64,000 bases of DNA from Sorghum bicolor. Taxonomy: Eukaryota; Streptophyta; Magnoliopsida; Poales; Poaceae. Both the position numbers and the translations under genes were made by a program. Positions within the stretch are counted from its first letter, which is position 1, and every line of letters starts with the position of its first letter. Under the pieces are notes generated by a model, which ran no database searches, was not told where the DNA came from, and saw nothing but the letters and a program-made list of their open reading frames with translations. Positions 1 to 12,299 of the stretch are shown here, piece after piece. Location of the stretch: contig NC_012878.2 of NCBI RefSeq assembly GCF_000003195.3, positions 7,747,945 to 7,811,944 of the forward strand. The letters run 5' to 3'.

Positions 1-1
1 C

Positions 2-2295
2 ATTGATGATATCTTAGTATATTCTCGCAATGAAGAAGAACATGCAGAGCATCTGCGTGTGGTGTTGACTCGTTTGCGTGAGCATCAGCTTTATGCCAAG
101 TTTAGCAAATGTGAGTTTTGGCTAAAGAAAGTACCTTTCTTGGGCCATGTCTTATCTAAAGAAGGCATATCGGTGGACCCGGCCAAGGTGCAAGAAGTGC
201 TGGATTAGAAGGTTCCAACTTCGGTGCACGAGGTTCGGAGTTTTCTGGGTTTGTTTGGGTATTATCATCGTTTCATTCCGGAGTTCTCAAAAATATCCAA
301 GCCTATGACTCGCCTACTTCAGAAAGATGAGAAGTTCATGACGCCTGAGTGTGAAGAGGCATTCCATAAGTTGAGGACATTGCTAACATCAGCTCCTGTC
401 CTATCTCAACCCGATATCGAGAAGCCGTTCGATGTATTTTGTGATGCATCTGGTATCAGTCTGGGCTGTGTGTTGATGCAAGAAGGTCGTGTTATCGCTT
501 ATGCCTCACGCCAACTTCGAAAGCATGAGGTCAATTACCCTACTCATGATTTAGAATTGGTTGCAGTTGTTCACGCTTTGACGATCTAGAGGCACTATTT
601 GCTAGGTAATCTATGCAATATTTACACTGACTATAAGAGTCTCAAGTTCATCTTCACCCAACCTGAATTGAACATGCGACAGCGAAGGTGGCTTGAGTTG
701 ATTAAAGATTATAACCTTCAAGTGCACTACCATCCGGGCAAGGCAAACGTGGTGGCGGATGCCTTGAGTCGGTAATCGCACTACCATTTAGTTTAGATTG
801 AAGATCCATCGTTGTCACGTCTTATGCACCTGCTAGTGCTTCACCAGATTGCACTGGAAAGTTCTCTTCACAATCGAGTAATCAAATTGCAGCAAACTGA
901 TGTAGGTATCCACCATATAAAGCGGAGGATGAAAGAGGAAGAAACCAAGCATTTCTGGATCGATGAGAACGAAATTCTATGGTTCAAAGATCGGCTTGTT
1001 GTACCCAAGAACCGTGAGCTCCCAAATCAGATTTTATCGGAGGCTCATTCATCCAAGTTGTCTATCCATCCTGGTAGTAGTAAGATGTATCAAGATCTGA
1101 AACCTCTGTTTTGGTGGACAAAGATGAAAAAGGAGATTGCTGCTTTTGTTGCTTGTTGTGATAACTGTTGTCGTGTGAAGGCAGTTCACATGAAAGCAGG
1201 TTTACTTCAACCCTTGCCAATTCCTGGTTGGAAATGGGAAGAAGTAAGTATGGATTTTATCTCTGGGCTCCCAACTTCTGTTAAGGGTTATGACTCTATC
1301 TGGTTGATTGTGGATCGCTTGACCAAGGTCGCTCACTTTATTCTAGTTCTAACTAACTATCGTCCACATCAATATGCGGAGCTGTATTTCGAGCACATTG
1401 TGCGTCAATATGGTGTGCCTCAAACTACCATATCAGATCGTGGACCGCAGTTCACTGCCCACTTTTGGGAGTGTCTTCACGATTAGATTGGTACTCACTT
1501 GGTTCGTAGTTCTACATATCATCCCCAAACAGCCGGCCAAACTGAACGTGTTAACCAAATCCTAGAAGACATGTTGAGGGCGTGTGCTCTCTCTTCAAAG
1601 GGTTCTTGGGTAAAGTGGTTACCATTAGCTAAGTTCTCTTATAACAACAGTTACCAAGAGAGCATTAAGATGGCCCCGTTTGAAGCCCTGTATGGTCAAA
1701 AGTGTCGAACCCCGTTGAATTGGGTAGAACTCGAGGAACGAAGGTATTACGACATCGATTTTGTGAACGAAGTAGAGCAGCAAGTCCGTACAATCCAGCA
1801 ACATCTCGAAGCTGCTCAAGCTCGTCAGAAAATTATGCTGATAAGAGAAGAAAACCGATTGAGTTCGCGATCGAGGATCACGTGTATCTCAAGGTATCTC
1901 CGATGAAGGGTGTACAAAGGTTCAGAGTCAAGCGAAAGCTTGCTCCCTGTTATGTGGGACCTTATCGGATTCTTGAGAGGAAAGGGAACATAGCTTACAA
2001 GGTTCAACTACCGGTTGAGCTACGAGCTATTTTTCCTGTCTTTCACATATCACAGTTGAAGAAATGCCTTCACATTCCGCAAGAAAGAGTGGAGGTTCAG
2101 GATATCAAGTTGAAATCAGACTTGGTATATGAAGAGAAGCCTATAGCGGTTATTGACCGCAAGGAGCGGGTAACTCGTAATCGTGTGGTTAAGTTCTACA
2201 AGGTGTTGTGGAGTAACCACGGGGAGGAAGATGCCACTTGGGAAACAAAGGACTATTTAAAGGAAGTTTATAAAACCTTCTTCAAAAATCAGTAA
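2..2295 (+). pseudogene. decayed pol of a chromodomain Ty3/gypsy retrotransposon (RT end, RNase H, integrase, chromodomain)
   Basis: The reading frame opens inside the reverse transcriptase with the IDDILVYS catalytic block, so the 5' half lies outside the window. RNase H follows at about 400-770 ([12 protein letters not shown], then [10 protein letters not shown]). The integrase zinc-binding part (HSS...H, C-DNCC) and catalytic core (MDFISGLP, TISDRGPQF, then the TAGQTERVN block) span about 1,040-1,690. A C-terminal chromodomain lies at about 2,120-2,290 (IDRKERVTRNRVVKFYKVLW, then EEDATWE). In-frame stops sit at 206, 587, 773, 794 and 1,484, and a one-base frameshift near 1,830 moves the end into another frame. 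Domain order and the chromodomain place it with plant chromoviruses (Tekay/RIRE3-like). It cannot encode a working polyprotein. Confidence 0.95.
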
Positions 2296-2324
2296 GCTTT
2301 CAAATCTCGGGACGAGATTTTTGT

Positions 2325-2336
2325 AAGGTGGAGGGA
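2325..2336 (+). other. polypurine tract before the 3' LTR
   Basis: A purine-rich AAGGTGGAGGGA lies directly before the TGTAACACCC start of the LTR and 30 bases after the pol stop codon. This is the usual position of the plus-strand primer in gypsy elements. Confidence 0.8.
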
Positions 2337-4321
2337 TGTAACACCCTAGTGTTATGGTTGCATCCTTTCACATGCATAACATGAGCATCATCATCTTCAT
2401 AAGCATACCATGATCATTATTCACCTTGGGTCATGTTATTTTATGCATAAGTGTGGTTTAACTTGTTTAATTATGCCTTCTATGCTTGTGTTTGTTTGTG
2501 CCATGCTCTTGTTTGGGTTCTAGGCCTTGGTAAATAGTTCACCTATGCTTAACACAACCTTTGGAGCAATGTTCATGTTGGTCATATCTCCAAATTATGT
2601 CTCTAAGTCATACTTCCACTCATAGGCCCTATAAACCTCTTTTGCTTAGACTTTTAAAAAGTGTTTCATAAAATGTTTACATGTCAAAACTTCCTAAATA
2701 AAAGTTGTAGCAAATTTTATAAGGAACAAAAGTTGTTTCATGGCCATCTCATGACAATGACCACAACTTGCTCAAAAAGTGCTCACAAGGAAGATTTGGG
2801 GGCTGTTTTGACACTTAGCAAAAATTTTGCTAAGTCCTGGCGCCACCAGTTTGCCTGATCGAATTTGGGAGCTTCATATCTTTTCATCCAAGTCGAATCG
2901 GTCTTTTCTCCAGTTGACAAACTTGTAGAACACGGCTAGTACTCCAAGAATGTCAACTACACCATCTCCTAATTTGCTAGGGTTTGGAAGATAATCAGCG
3001 CCAAAGTACCTCTGTCAGACAGCAATGCGAACTCTCATGGCGAGCTCGGTTCGCCGTCGTGGCCGACCGGGCACAGCACCTGTCTGACATTTGGCGCCCG
3101 TACGCCGGCATTGGCCCCACTCATCAAGTCGTCGACGTCGTCATAGATGCCACGCCACCCCGCACTCGCCCAGCGCCCGTCCATTCTCTCTGCCCCGCTC
3201 TCTCGCGACTCCAACGGCAGCAGCGTCGTCGCCATTGCCGCTGAGAGCTTCGTGAGCTCCTCACGCTCTTGCCTTCACGTCTCGCCTCTTCTCTGAGCAT
3301 CTCCGAGTCTGCCTCGAGCTCCGCCATCTTCTCCACCTCTTGGCTGGCCGAGATCTCCCCGAGGTGAGCCACATTTCCCAAGATTTGTCGTCGTCGGGTT
3401 CATGGCCGTCGCGACCCCGACTCCGGCGAACCTCGCCGCTGCTCCATCCCTGCCTCCTTTCTTCTCTCTTTATCACGTTAGAACTTGCTTAGGTCACCAT
3501 CGTGGTCTGTGTCACGCCATTCCGGCTTTGGTGACACCGTCGAGCGGGAACACGGCCGCCGTGCCGCCGCGCTCACCGCCGACGACCACCCCGCACGTGA
3601 GCAGACTCACCGGAGCCGTTAGGGTTAGGCTTTTCTACCTAGGAAGCTTCGCACTGTCTCACTGATGCTTAAGCCGCTCTTCCCGGCGCTCTACCGGTCG
3701 GAGATGGCCGGCGTAAGCCGGGGTAGCTCCGCCGTGCCGCCATGGCCGACAGCGACCCCTTCCCGTCGCTCCAACCCTTGAACCACCTACCTCTATCGAC
3801 GCGGAATGACTCAAGGAGCACGCTGATGCCATTGGATCCACCAGAGAAGCTCATAATCGGCGAGCATTCGCCGGCGTGTGTGCTCTCAGTTTCCTGTGTC
3901 GCTGACACGCGGGTCCCACTGTCAGTGACTCAATGGCTCCCTCCTCTCTTTTATTTAAATTCCAGATTTCTTGCAATCTTGCAAAAATCATATCTTCTGC
4001 TTCTGAGCTCCAAAAGTTGTGAAACTCATTTTGTGATGATCCATGCGATGGCTAGTTTTTTATAAAAATATAAAATGCACCATGTTTTCTGTGAAAAATA
4101 ATTGTTATGAATTAATTTTGTTAATTCTATGTAAATTCGTATTTCTTGATATACTGCTCCAAATGCTGTGAAATTTTTATGCTATGCCCTGGATAGTTTT
4201 AGAAGGCTCTGATATTTATTTCATGATTTTTGGAGTGCTGTATCTCTGATATGTAATTTATGTTATTACTATGGCCTAAATCCATGTTTAAATCATATTA
4301 AATGTTATATGCTTATGCTTA

Positions 4322-4555
4322 CAAGAGATGAGGCCTTCTATGACAATTAGAAGTTCATCTGTTGTCATAGAATCCCTGTCAAAAAAGACCTTCTATGACA
4401 ATTACAAGCTATTTTTGTGACAATTTGAAATCTATGACAATTGTAATTGTCACCAAAATTGTCACAGATCAAAAATTGTCACAAAAGATCTTTTTTGACT
4501 GGGATTCTATGATAAGAGATGAACTTCTAATTGTCATAGAATGCCTCATCTCTCG
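4322..4555. mobile_element. hairpin MITE nested in the chromovirus LTR
   Basis: The two ends are inverted repeats of roughly 70 bases. The left arm begins CAAGAGATGAGGCCTTCTAT; the right arm, read in reverse complement, begins CGAGAGATGAGGCATTCTAT. Both arms continue through GACAATTAGAAGTTCATCT, and the middle is also rich in inverted TGTCA/TGACA words. Length is about 234 bp and there is no ORF. No clear target duplication is visible, so the superfamily is undecided (Mutator-like or CACTA-derived are possible). Confidence 0.75.
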
Positions 4556-5499
4556 TAGTCTTTGGTGTCAAGCTTGTTCATGGTAATAGTAACATGTAAA
4601 TAATCTGAAATCTGTTGTTGACACTATCTAAGCCATGTTTCTTAATTTATGAAATAAGCACCATGTTACATGTTGATTAAATATCTTAAGTTTGGCATGT
4701 GCAATTTGCTCTGAAAATTTTATGGTAATATCAAGGTCACTTGCTTGTGCTTCTGTAATTTTTGTAGATTTTTCTGAGCACTCTTGCTGGTATCTTTTAA
4801 TTATGTCTTTTTATGGAATTAAATTAATAGATGCCTTTTTATTAAGTGTTTAGTTATTCACATGTAGTTTTCTGGTAATCTTGAGATATGTTTGTGCTTA
4901 TGAACTACTTGGTTGGTACTAAATATGTTTTTGCTATGTCATCAACTAATTAATTAAATGTTATAAAGCTGTTCTGGACAGCAAGGGACTAATCTGTTGG
5001 TTGTCTATTGATAACTTTACTTTCTGAAAGACTTGCCTATAGCAAAGATGTTGTAAACTTTGTATGCTAGCTGCATTTTAAATTTGGGATCATTTGGTCC
5101 AGTAGTTTAAAAGTTATGGCTCTTCCAAGTTGAGTTCCAGAACTAGGTGCTCTCTGTCTTTCTGGAACAGAATCTGGAACTTTGTTTAGTTGACCTGTTT
5201 AACTTATGAATCTTGCTGTGATGTCTCAAGATGAAATGTAAACAATTTCATAAGCTTTCCAGAATGTCCTCATTCATGTTTGTTGGATCTATATATCTCT
5301 GGTTGTGAAATTGTTTTTGAGCTGCTCTGTTAATTAGTTGTTGCTGTTAATGGTATAAGTTGGTGTGTTCTTGTTAGTTGAGGTGGTACTCTTTTGTGAG
5401 CTTATAATAGAAGCTTACTCCATAAATGAGTCTCCAGTGAATTTTATAATCATGTTACCAAGCATTCATCATCATCTTGGATGCACACATTCCTTACTT

Positions 5500-5703
5500 A
5501 TCGTGCATGCAATAGGTGCACCGGAAGTCGCATCATCGTTTGAGCTCGAGAGGGTGAATCCCGAAGGCCCGAAGGTCACCCAGGAGATGGAGGTCCAGCT
5601 AGCAGGACAAGAGGAGCCTGAAGAGGAAGTCAATTGCCCTAGTCACGAGCCCGCTTCGTTCGTTAAAGGCAAGCCTCGGAGCATCTTAAGCCTCCCACTT
5701 TAA
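5500..5703 (+). other. short acidic ORF segment inside the LTR
   Basis: The frame reads through an acidic stretch (VQLAGQEEPEEEVNC) and ends at a TAA at 5,701-5,703. It is not part of gag or pol. Its base composition differs from the AT-rich DNA around it. It may be a remnant of a short ORF carried in the LTR/leader of this family, or a chance ORF. No function can be assigned. Confidence 0.3.
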
Positions 5704-7176
5704 TTTCAAAGCATCCTTGAATATGTTATATCTATTGATGCATTACGTATAGGAGTTGTGATAGAACCCATGCTACATTATACCTTCACTTGTCCAGATA
5801 TCTTATTACTACCTGGTTGTAGAGTTAGGGTCGAGTAGCAGCTTAGCCATGCTTTAATCGGTAGAAGTCGGGTGATATCCTGTCACCTGTGCGAAATAGG
5901 GTCTATTGTTGGATCACGATTGACTATATATGCTATCGTGGGAAAGAACCAGGTTTAAAATGACTTAAGCTGGGTGGAGTTTTGCAAGGTGGTAGTAACT
6001 CCGTCTGTGTCAGCTAAGGACCGATCGTTGTACGTCCTCTTGTCATGTTGAACGCATGCCTGACACTTAGTTGGCCGGATAACTCGTTCCGACCGTGAAG
6101 CCTTGTAGTATGACTCAGGCTGGAAGACATGCAAGTATAAAGTGCGCCTACCGGAAGAAGTGCGGTGTGCGGGGGGCCATTGGCGTAAGACCAAGGGCAG
6201 GTGATTTAAAAGTCTTGATCTTCCTGGCAGAGTGGCAGCCCTAGGAGTGCGGTGCTGATCGGAGCCACGATTCCTGAGTCATACCAAAGGTGACCCACTT
6301 GCTCTTTGACGGGGGATGCATGGGTGAGTGCTAGGAATAACCCTCTAGCTCGATAGGAATCGATTCGAATCGCCGTCTCTCCCTGATAGTGAGAACTTGA
6401 CAGAGCAGCGGCAAACGTAGCATTCACTAAGTACTAATGGTTCTTAATGATGTGTTGAGGATAGCAAGAAAGAACATATGATGAAACTTGATATGGTTAT
6501 TATTGTTTGTTAATGATCAAGTGAAGTGCTTAGTCTAGGTGCTAATCTAGTGGTAGGCTAATGATAATCAATATGATGCTTATAAGAATGGTTTATTCTC
6601 CAGTCTAAGCGTTTTGGCAAATTTATGAGTCAAGCCAGCTACACTTCATACTCAGCCTTGCATGATCCTTGGTGTCTTTGATTTTGGTTAGACGGGTAAG
6701 TCTAGCTGAGTACATCGTTATACTCAGGGTTTATTCCCACTTGTTGTAGATGATATCTTCTATGATGGCTTCTGCAAGACCTGCCTTCATCCCGCTGGGG
6801 ATGAGGACTAAACCTTTGGGCGTGGTTCTCTAACAAACTTCGTACCCTGATGCTTTTGGTGGATGTGATGAGACTCTGGCTGTAACAAGAACTATGAAAT
6901 GTGTGTGTGAAAACTATGTTGCTTCCGCTACTTCGAACTTGTGTTGTAATAACTAAGTACTCCAATGTGGTGCCGCTTCATCGGCAGTGAATGAACTATG
7001 TAACAATCGTTGTATTGTGTTTAACTATTACGATCTTGGTATGTTGCAAAGTTGGTTCGAAATACTTCGTGGTTTCGGTTGACTACCGGGATTATATGGG
7101 CTCAAGTCTGGAAACTTGATTGCTAGTTTGATCATTTCTACACTTGAACTCTTATAATTTGGTCGGTTCTATGACA

Positions 7177-7650
7177 TGTGAACCCACGCTTAAGGGGCTA
7201 GAAGCCTAATTCGGGTTGGACCCAAATTAGATAAGGCTTAGGGTTTTCTAATTGGGCCTCCAACTCAGGGCTGATTGGAGGCCACCTATATAAGAGATGG
7301 AAGGGGCACGGCCAGGGTTATCTCACACCATTAGGCAGCTACTGCCACTCACCCACGCTCGTGCCAATTATTCCTCGCGGACCTAGCAGTCCAGAGGTGC
7401 AACGCTTCTTCCCCGCACATGTGGGATACCTTGGAGGTGCTGCATCTGGAGCATAAGGACGAACCACACAAGAGGGATTGACATGGTGGACGACCATGCA
7501 ACTACACGACACTGCTACTACACGCACGACTACACTGAGTCGCTTCCGTTGCACCTACACGTCTAGTGGTAATTCTGTGATCTATACCTGACAATTGATC
7601 CTATTTTATGAGGTCAAAATTTTTGTTTTCTAGCTAGTGTAGCGTCCTCA
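7177..7650 (+). repeat. 5' LTR of a Ty1/copia element (boundaries approximate)
   Basis: The stretch starts TGTGAACCC and ends CA, about 11 bases before a tRNA-iMet-type primer site. It contains a TATA-like CTATATAAGAGATGG at about 7,287-7,301, suitable for a retroelement promoter. It abuts the end of the chromovirus LTR with no spacer. The partner 3' LTR is not in the window, so both ends are estimates. Confidence 0.55.
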
Positions 7651-7661
7651 TAATCTTATAG

Positions 7662-7673
7662 TGGTATCAAAGC
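7662..7673 (+). other. primer-binding site of the copia element (initiator tRNA-Met type)
   Basis: TGGTATCAAAGC differs by one base from the common plant copia site TGGTATCAGAGC, complementary to the 3' end of initiator tRNA-Met. It lies just after the proposed LTR end and about 1.4 kb before the gag start. Confidence 0.8.
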
Positions 7674-9034
7674 CATTACTGCATTGTTATAGATTCGATT
7701 GAGTACATATAGAGATATGTGTAATTTTCGATGAGTCTCTGATCTTGGTTTATGGTCTTGCTATGCTAGTATTGTAACGATCTACTCGTACCAGTCGAAA
7801 TTCCACCATCTGAGTTAAGTGATACATGTAAACCTAGTCATGGCAAGATAGAGATCAATCAGATTGATCCAATTGAACCCTAGGTCAAGTGCCGGGCGCA
7901 TATGATGCGCGGTGGTAGTAGATGGGATCTACTACCAGGCGACGGATTGCCAGGAAAAGTGTTGTTTGGCAAAATAGCCATAACTTTTGATCTGTAACTC
8001 GGATTGAAATGATCTCTAAATGAAAATCATAGAGAAAAGATTTTACATTCGATTCTCCACCGTGTAACTATGTTTGAGAAAATTAGAATTGCGAAAAAAA
8101 GGTTGGGAAAATAGAGTTTTTGGCCCTGCAAGTTTAGATGTTGAAATCGGTTAACTTTGTTTTGTAGGGATTGATGATTGGTATAGCCCTTATGTGTATG
8201 TGATGCATGTATGTAATAAATTCATGGATTGCATGTCATGATAATGACAATATGGCTGGAGCCACATAGATATTGTCCATCTGATGTAATGGTCTGTGTG
8301 CCAATCTGTGATGATCCTACCTATAGCTATGTAATTTTAATTCACTGTCTTGCATTAGTGATAGCTAGTCTTGGTGGAATCATTGTCGGAGGATGGCATA
8401 CATGGATCATGGAGATGGAGATCACCATGATGAACAGATACATGGAGATGGATATCCCCAAAGTGATAATGGGCTATACCAAGTCATATATGTGTTAATG
8501 TCGTTCTTACTATGTTCTACTTTCATATGCAATGATATTTTTGTCTACATGCATGCGGTAGTGAAATAGAACGATCCCTCAACAATGTTTAAGTTATATG
8601 CTCCCCCAAACCTTGCACTGTCATGTGTCCTGTACAATCGGTGGTAGGTCTAAGAAATTAGGGTGCCACTAGTTTTCCTTGACTAGGTAGGTTTGTATCG
8701 TATCCTTACTGCAGAAGGATTGGTTTCTTGAACAAGGTCATCCTAACGTTTAGGGACCTTGGAGCATAAGTAGTTGTGCAACACAAGCATAGAGATGCCA
8801 CCCCAACAACAAGAGTCATATGTGATATGATTAGCAAGGAGTTACTTACCGATCTACCATGTATACTAGCGGTGATGCTAAAGCTCACTAGTATACTTGT
8901 TAGTTGTGGGTCTTGAATCACTAAGTATCAATCGAGGGATATTGATTTTAGTGGGAGTAGATTTTATTTAATATTATTTACTCTATATTGGATATATTGT
9001 ATTAGTTTTTTTGCATTACTTTTGTTGTAGATTA
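7674..9034 (+). other. copia 5' leader, no gene seen
   Basis: This lies between the primer site and the gag start codon. It is AT-rich with stops in all frames apart from short chance ORFs. No RNA gene or further element is recognised. Confidence 0.5.
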
Positions 9035-9413
9035 ATGGCGCCCACCAATCAAACATTTATTTTGCGCTCAATTCTTGAGAAAGATAAGTTGAATGGAACA
9101 AACTATGTGGATTGGATCTGCAACCTAAGAATTGTTCTTAGGGCTGAGAAAAAGGAAGAGATTCTAGACACCCCATTACTAGAAGATCCTGCTGATAATG
9201 CACCTGCTGCAGAGAAGAATGCTTACAAGAGAGCATGTGATGCTGATCTTGAAGTGAGTTGCCTCATGCTTGCTTGTATGGAACCTGAGCTGCAGATGCA
9301 ATTCAAAAATAATCATGCAGCATATGATATAAGCATAGCGCTTAATGATATGTTCCAACCAGAGGCTAGGACTAAAAGGTTCCAAGTCTCAAAAGCTTTT
9401 GTTGCATGCCAGC
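9035..9413 (+). pseudogene. Ty1/copia gag, 5' part, split by element B
   Basis: The ATG at 9,035 opens a gag N-terminus of the copia UBN2 type (LNGTNYVDWICNLRI; later AYDISIALNDMF and TKRFQVSKAF). The frame is cut at 9,413 by element B. Skipping from 9,413 to 16,612, which removes B and one copy of the 5-base duplication, keeps the same reading frame and domain, so the two halves were one gene before B inserted. Confidence 0.9.
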
Positions 9414-10630
9414 TGTTGACGGTCCTTAATGCTCACATTTAACCGTCAACTAATCATGGAAAAGGATCCAAATGCAACCAACACCCAGACTTAGGGTTTT
9501 ATCTGACAGAATTCCACGAGTTTTGGTGTTTGTCTATTTCTGTAGAGGGTTATCAGGAAATATGGAGAAAAGGCCCACACGTCGGGTTTACATAGAGATA
9601 TTAGCGTGCTGCGCAATTTTCTATCATCTAGAAGACTACAGAAGCCACGGGAACGAACGGGAAGCCGAGAGGGCTCAAGGACAGGGCGCCCGCCCACCTT
9701 CAGTGTCCAATTCGGACACGTTTCACGGATCACGCTCCACCGACCTAAAGGATCAAGGAAAACCGTGCGATTAATGTCGGTTTGATCTGACGGCCCAGAT
9801 TCATGTGAAAAGACTATATAAGCAAGGCCCCCTGGCCCTTGGAGATCATACCTATTCTACAGAATCAAAGCTAGAGTTTCAATTCTTCATCCAAGTAGAG
9901 AGGATCCCTCTAGTTCATCTAGTTCTAGTTCTAGTTCCTCTAGTTCTAGTTCTAGTTAGTTCTAGTTGTAATCTAGAAAATAGGGAGAGAGAAGAGGAGA
10001 GCGGAGGAGGAGCCGGATCTGTCGGATCTTCCTCAACATTAACTTTTGCAGCAACTGGTTCGTTCTTCATCGTTCTCCAAGTTCTTCAATTCATAATTCC
10101 TAAGTTCTTTAATTACTTTTATTTACATTCAAGTTATTTATTGGATTCCCGCTTGCATCAAGTGCTCTAGTCTTTATAACGCTAGAGTAGTAATTAATAG
10201 ATTAGACGTGGTGTTTAGTCTTGCAATTACCTGAAATTGCACCCAATCCTACGGATTGTTGTGGTAGCCCTAGGGTAGCGACAGCCCTAATGGTCGACGT
10301 ATTCCACCTCGTTCGGATCGGTGTTTGTAGGACCGTAGTCACACCTTCCTAGCCCCCTTCTCATCTCTTTCTGTGGTTAGTGTTCTGATGTCCCGAAATA
10401 AATAATCTTTGAAGTAATTCTTGATTCTTAGATCAACTAGAGAACTCTCAGGAAACTTCCTCTCTTCCCACCAAAAATAATTATATAGTTATCCTTGGGC
10501 GATCTTGAATCTTAATTAGTACACTCACATTTCCTGTGGAAAATCGATACTCTCGAATACTACTGGGTGAAAGCTATATTGGTATCCGTGCGCTTGCGGA
10601 TTTTTCTGTTTGCGTTTAAAATACCCAACA
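9414..10630 (+). repeat. 5' LTR of element B (1,217 bp)
   Basis: It runs from TGTTGACGG to ACCCAACA. A run of CTAGTT repeats lies at about 9,910-9,968, and a TATA-like CTATATAAGC at about 9,815. The conserved U5 word ATCCGTGCGCTTGCGGAT lies about 45 bases before the end. Compared with the 3' LTR it lacks about 20 bases between two GGCGCCCGCCC repeats near 9,685, probably a slippage deletion. Confidence 0.93.
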
Positions 10631-10637
10631 AGCTTTC

Positions 10638-10655
10638 TGGCGCCGTTGCCGGGGA
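10638..10655 (+). other. primer-binding site of element B (tRNA-Asp type)
   Basis: TGGCGCCGTTGCCGGGGA is an 18-base match to the site complementary to plant tRNA-Asp, used by Athila/Tat-type gypsy elements. It lies 7 bases after the LTR end. Confidence 0.9.
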
Positions 10656-10749
10656 ATGGTAGCTGTGCTAGTTTCGAATCAAGTCACCCGTGTATCCTTT
10701 TTGTTTTCCTTTTTTACCACACTCATCTTACCATTTTCACCATACCACA

Positions 10750-10961
10750 TGGATTTCACTCCAAACATTAATGAGCATGGAATTTATTTCATAGCCACTT
10801 CATTTACTCCAAGCTCATATGTAATATCTTCACAATCCATTGGTCTCTCCAACATCACCACATTCGAGATCTCCAACCCCCTCTTCCTTTCTATTTATAA
10901 AAACTTTAAAAGGGCGGTTGTCGATGCATATGTCTATAATAAATTTTGTAGATCTCGTTGA
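10750..10961 (+). pseudogene. conserved ORF fragment shared by elements B and C
   Basis: This encodes a fragment ending in FKRAVVDAYVYNKFCRSR, nearly identical to 32,563-32,757 in element C. In C it follows a gag-like region; in B that upstream region is missing, so B probably lost it by deletion just after the primer site. The function is not known. The segment directly after it (10,962-11,900) is also shared with C but is noncoding. Confidence 0.6.
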
Positions 10962-12299
10962 GTTGATCTTGATATAGGTCAGCGTTGGAGGGGAAACCAC
11001 TTCGCTGACATAAATTGATGGTTTCCCAAGGACAAGCTTAGTGTCCTAAAATAAGCACTGATCAGATTGTAACATGAGCTTTTAATTATTTGCAACATTA
11101 CCTTGTGTGTTGAGCATATAAGGATAATTGTAAAAAATTCCTTCGGGTATTCTTGCCACTAACTTTCTAGGATTGGAGCAAGAAGATCGGATGAATGACA
11201 AGCACAAGGTATGTCCAACCAATCATCATACAACATTGAATTAAATTCATCCAAACTTGAATTTTGCAAAATTCAAGCTTGGGAGAGTACTTTACATAAA
11301 AACATCCTTTCTCATGTTTCTATGTTGGTTGTCCCTACCTTTGAGACATGCTCAATTTGTTAAATACTAATCACACTACTTCATCTCTACTTGAGTAGAA
11401 CTCTATAAATGCTCTGATGCTACCTTTATTTGCTTTAGTATATGTCTAGGTTGGGAGTAGTTTCATTTATCTCTTAATTATGCATGGTGCTTAGTTTAGG
11501 AATGACGATCTTACTTCCAAGGGATTTTAAATTAAGCATGATGCTTAGGTTAAAATGCCCTCCTAAATCAAATTAGACATGGTGTCTAGGTTGATCTTTG
11601 AGCCGATAGTATGCTATAGTAGATATTGGATATTTTGTTGGACTAACCCCTGCAGGAAAACTTTCAATATCGACCTGGGAAGTCCTGAGATGAACTCTCA
11701 TTGGAGACAAAGAGAGAGACGCATGAAGGTTAACAATTTACACAAGGAAGGCATAGCTCACAAGAGATGATCCATGGAGGGTGCCACAAACACGATGCAC
11801 AACCGCTAATAAAGGAAAGCTTCCACAAGGTGATATTGTACCATCACTCTTCAAGTAAGGTAACATCTTAAGGTACTTGACTATCACTTTTTATAAGCTT
11901 CTCCTTGGTTCTGGCATTCACATGGATAAAAGAGACAAACATGTATGATTTACAACTCTAGATTAACCAACCCAATCGATTCAATATGTTTAGTCCTTCC
12001 ACCGTTGTGATCCCACACTCCTAATCATATGAGCTAAAATGTTGCACACGTAATCTTTAGAAGATATATAAAAACAACATAAGTATAGATAGATTATCTT
12101 TCCATTAGGTTGAGCGATCTGATCTTATAAATGTTTTAAATGCTACACTCATGATCTTATTATCCATCAACTTTGTCTTGCTCACTATGCTTAAGGTTAG
12201 AGAAGAACAAATACACTTTTGGTTCTGTTGGTGTTTTCCACCAACAGGGCCCATGCACTTGATCTCTGCCTTGTCTCTATGAGCAGGTACACTTCGAGC

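Larger units (their letters stand above)
2337..7176 (+). repeat. long 3' LTR of the chromovirus (about 4.8 kb)
   Basis: It starts TGTAACACCC immediately after the polypurine tract. I place its end at the ATGACA ending at 7,176, after the TTGGTCGGTTCT stretch, which resembles known ends of RIRE3-type LTRs. The LTR is very long for a retrotransposon, as known for the RIRE3/Tekay group. It has a GC-rich section (about 3,000-3,900), an AT-rich section with a nested hairpin MITE (4,322-4,555), a short acidic ORF near 5,500-5,700, and a 5.8-7.1 kb tail. The 5' LTR is outside the window, so the end cannot be confirmed by LTR-LTR comparison. A second, truncated copy of this LTR type lies at 37,690-37,946 on the - strand. 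Confidence 0.75.

Noticed and set aside
2984..3908. Several overlapping GC-rich ORFs on both strands
   Set aside because: They lie in the GC-rich part of the chromovirus LTR, overlap each other and have no domain.
4322..4555. microRNA precursor
   Set aside because: The long near-perfect arms with terminal inverted repeats are better explained as a MITE; no single short mature-like duplex stands out.
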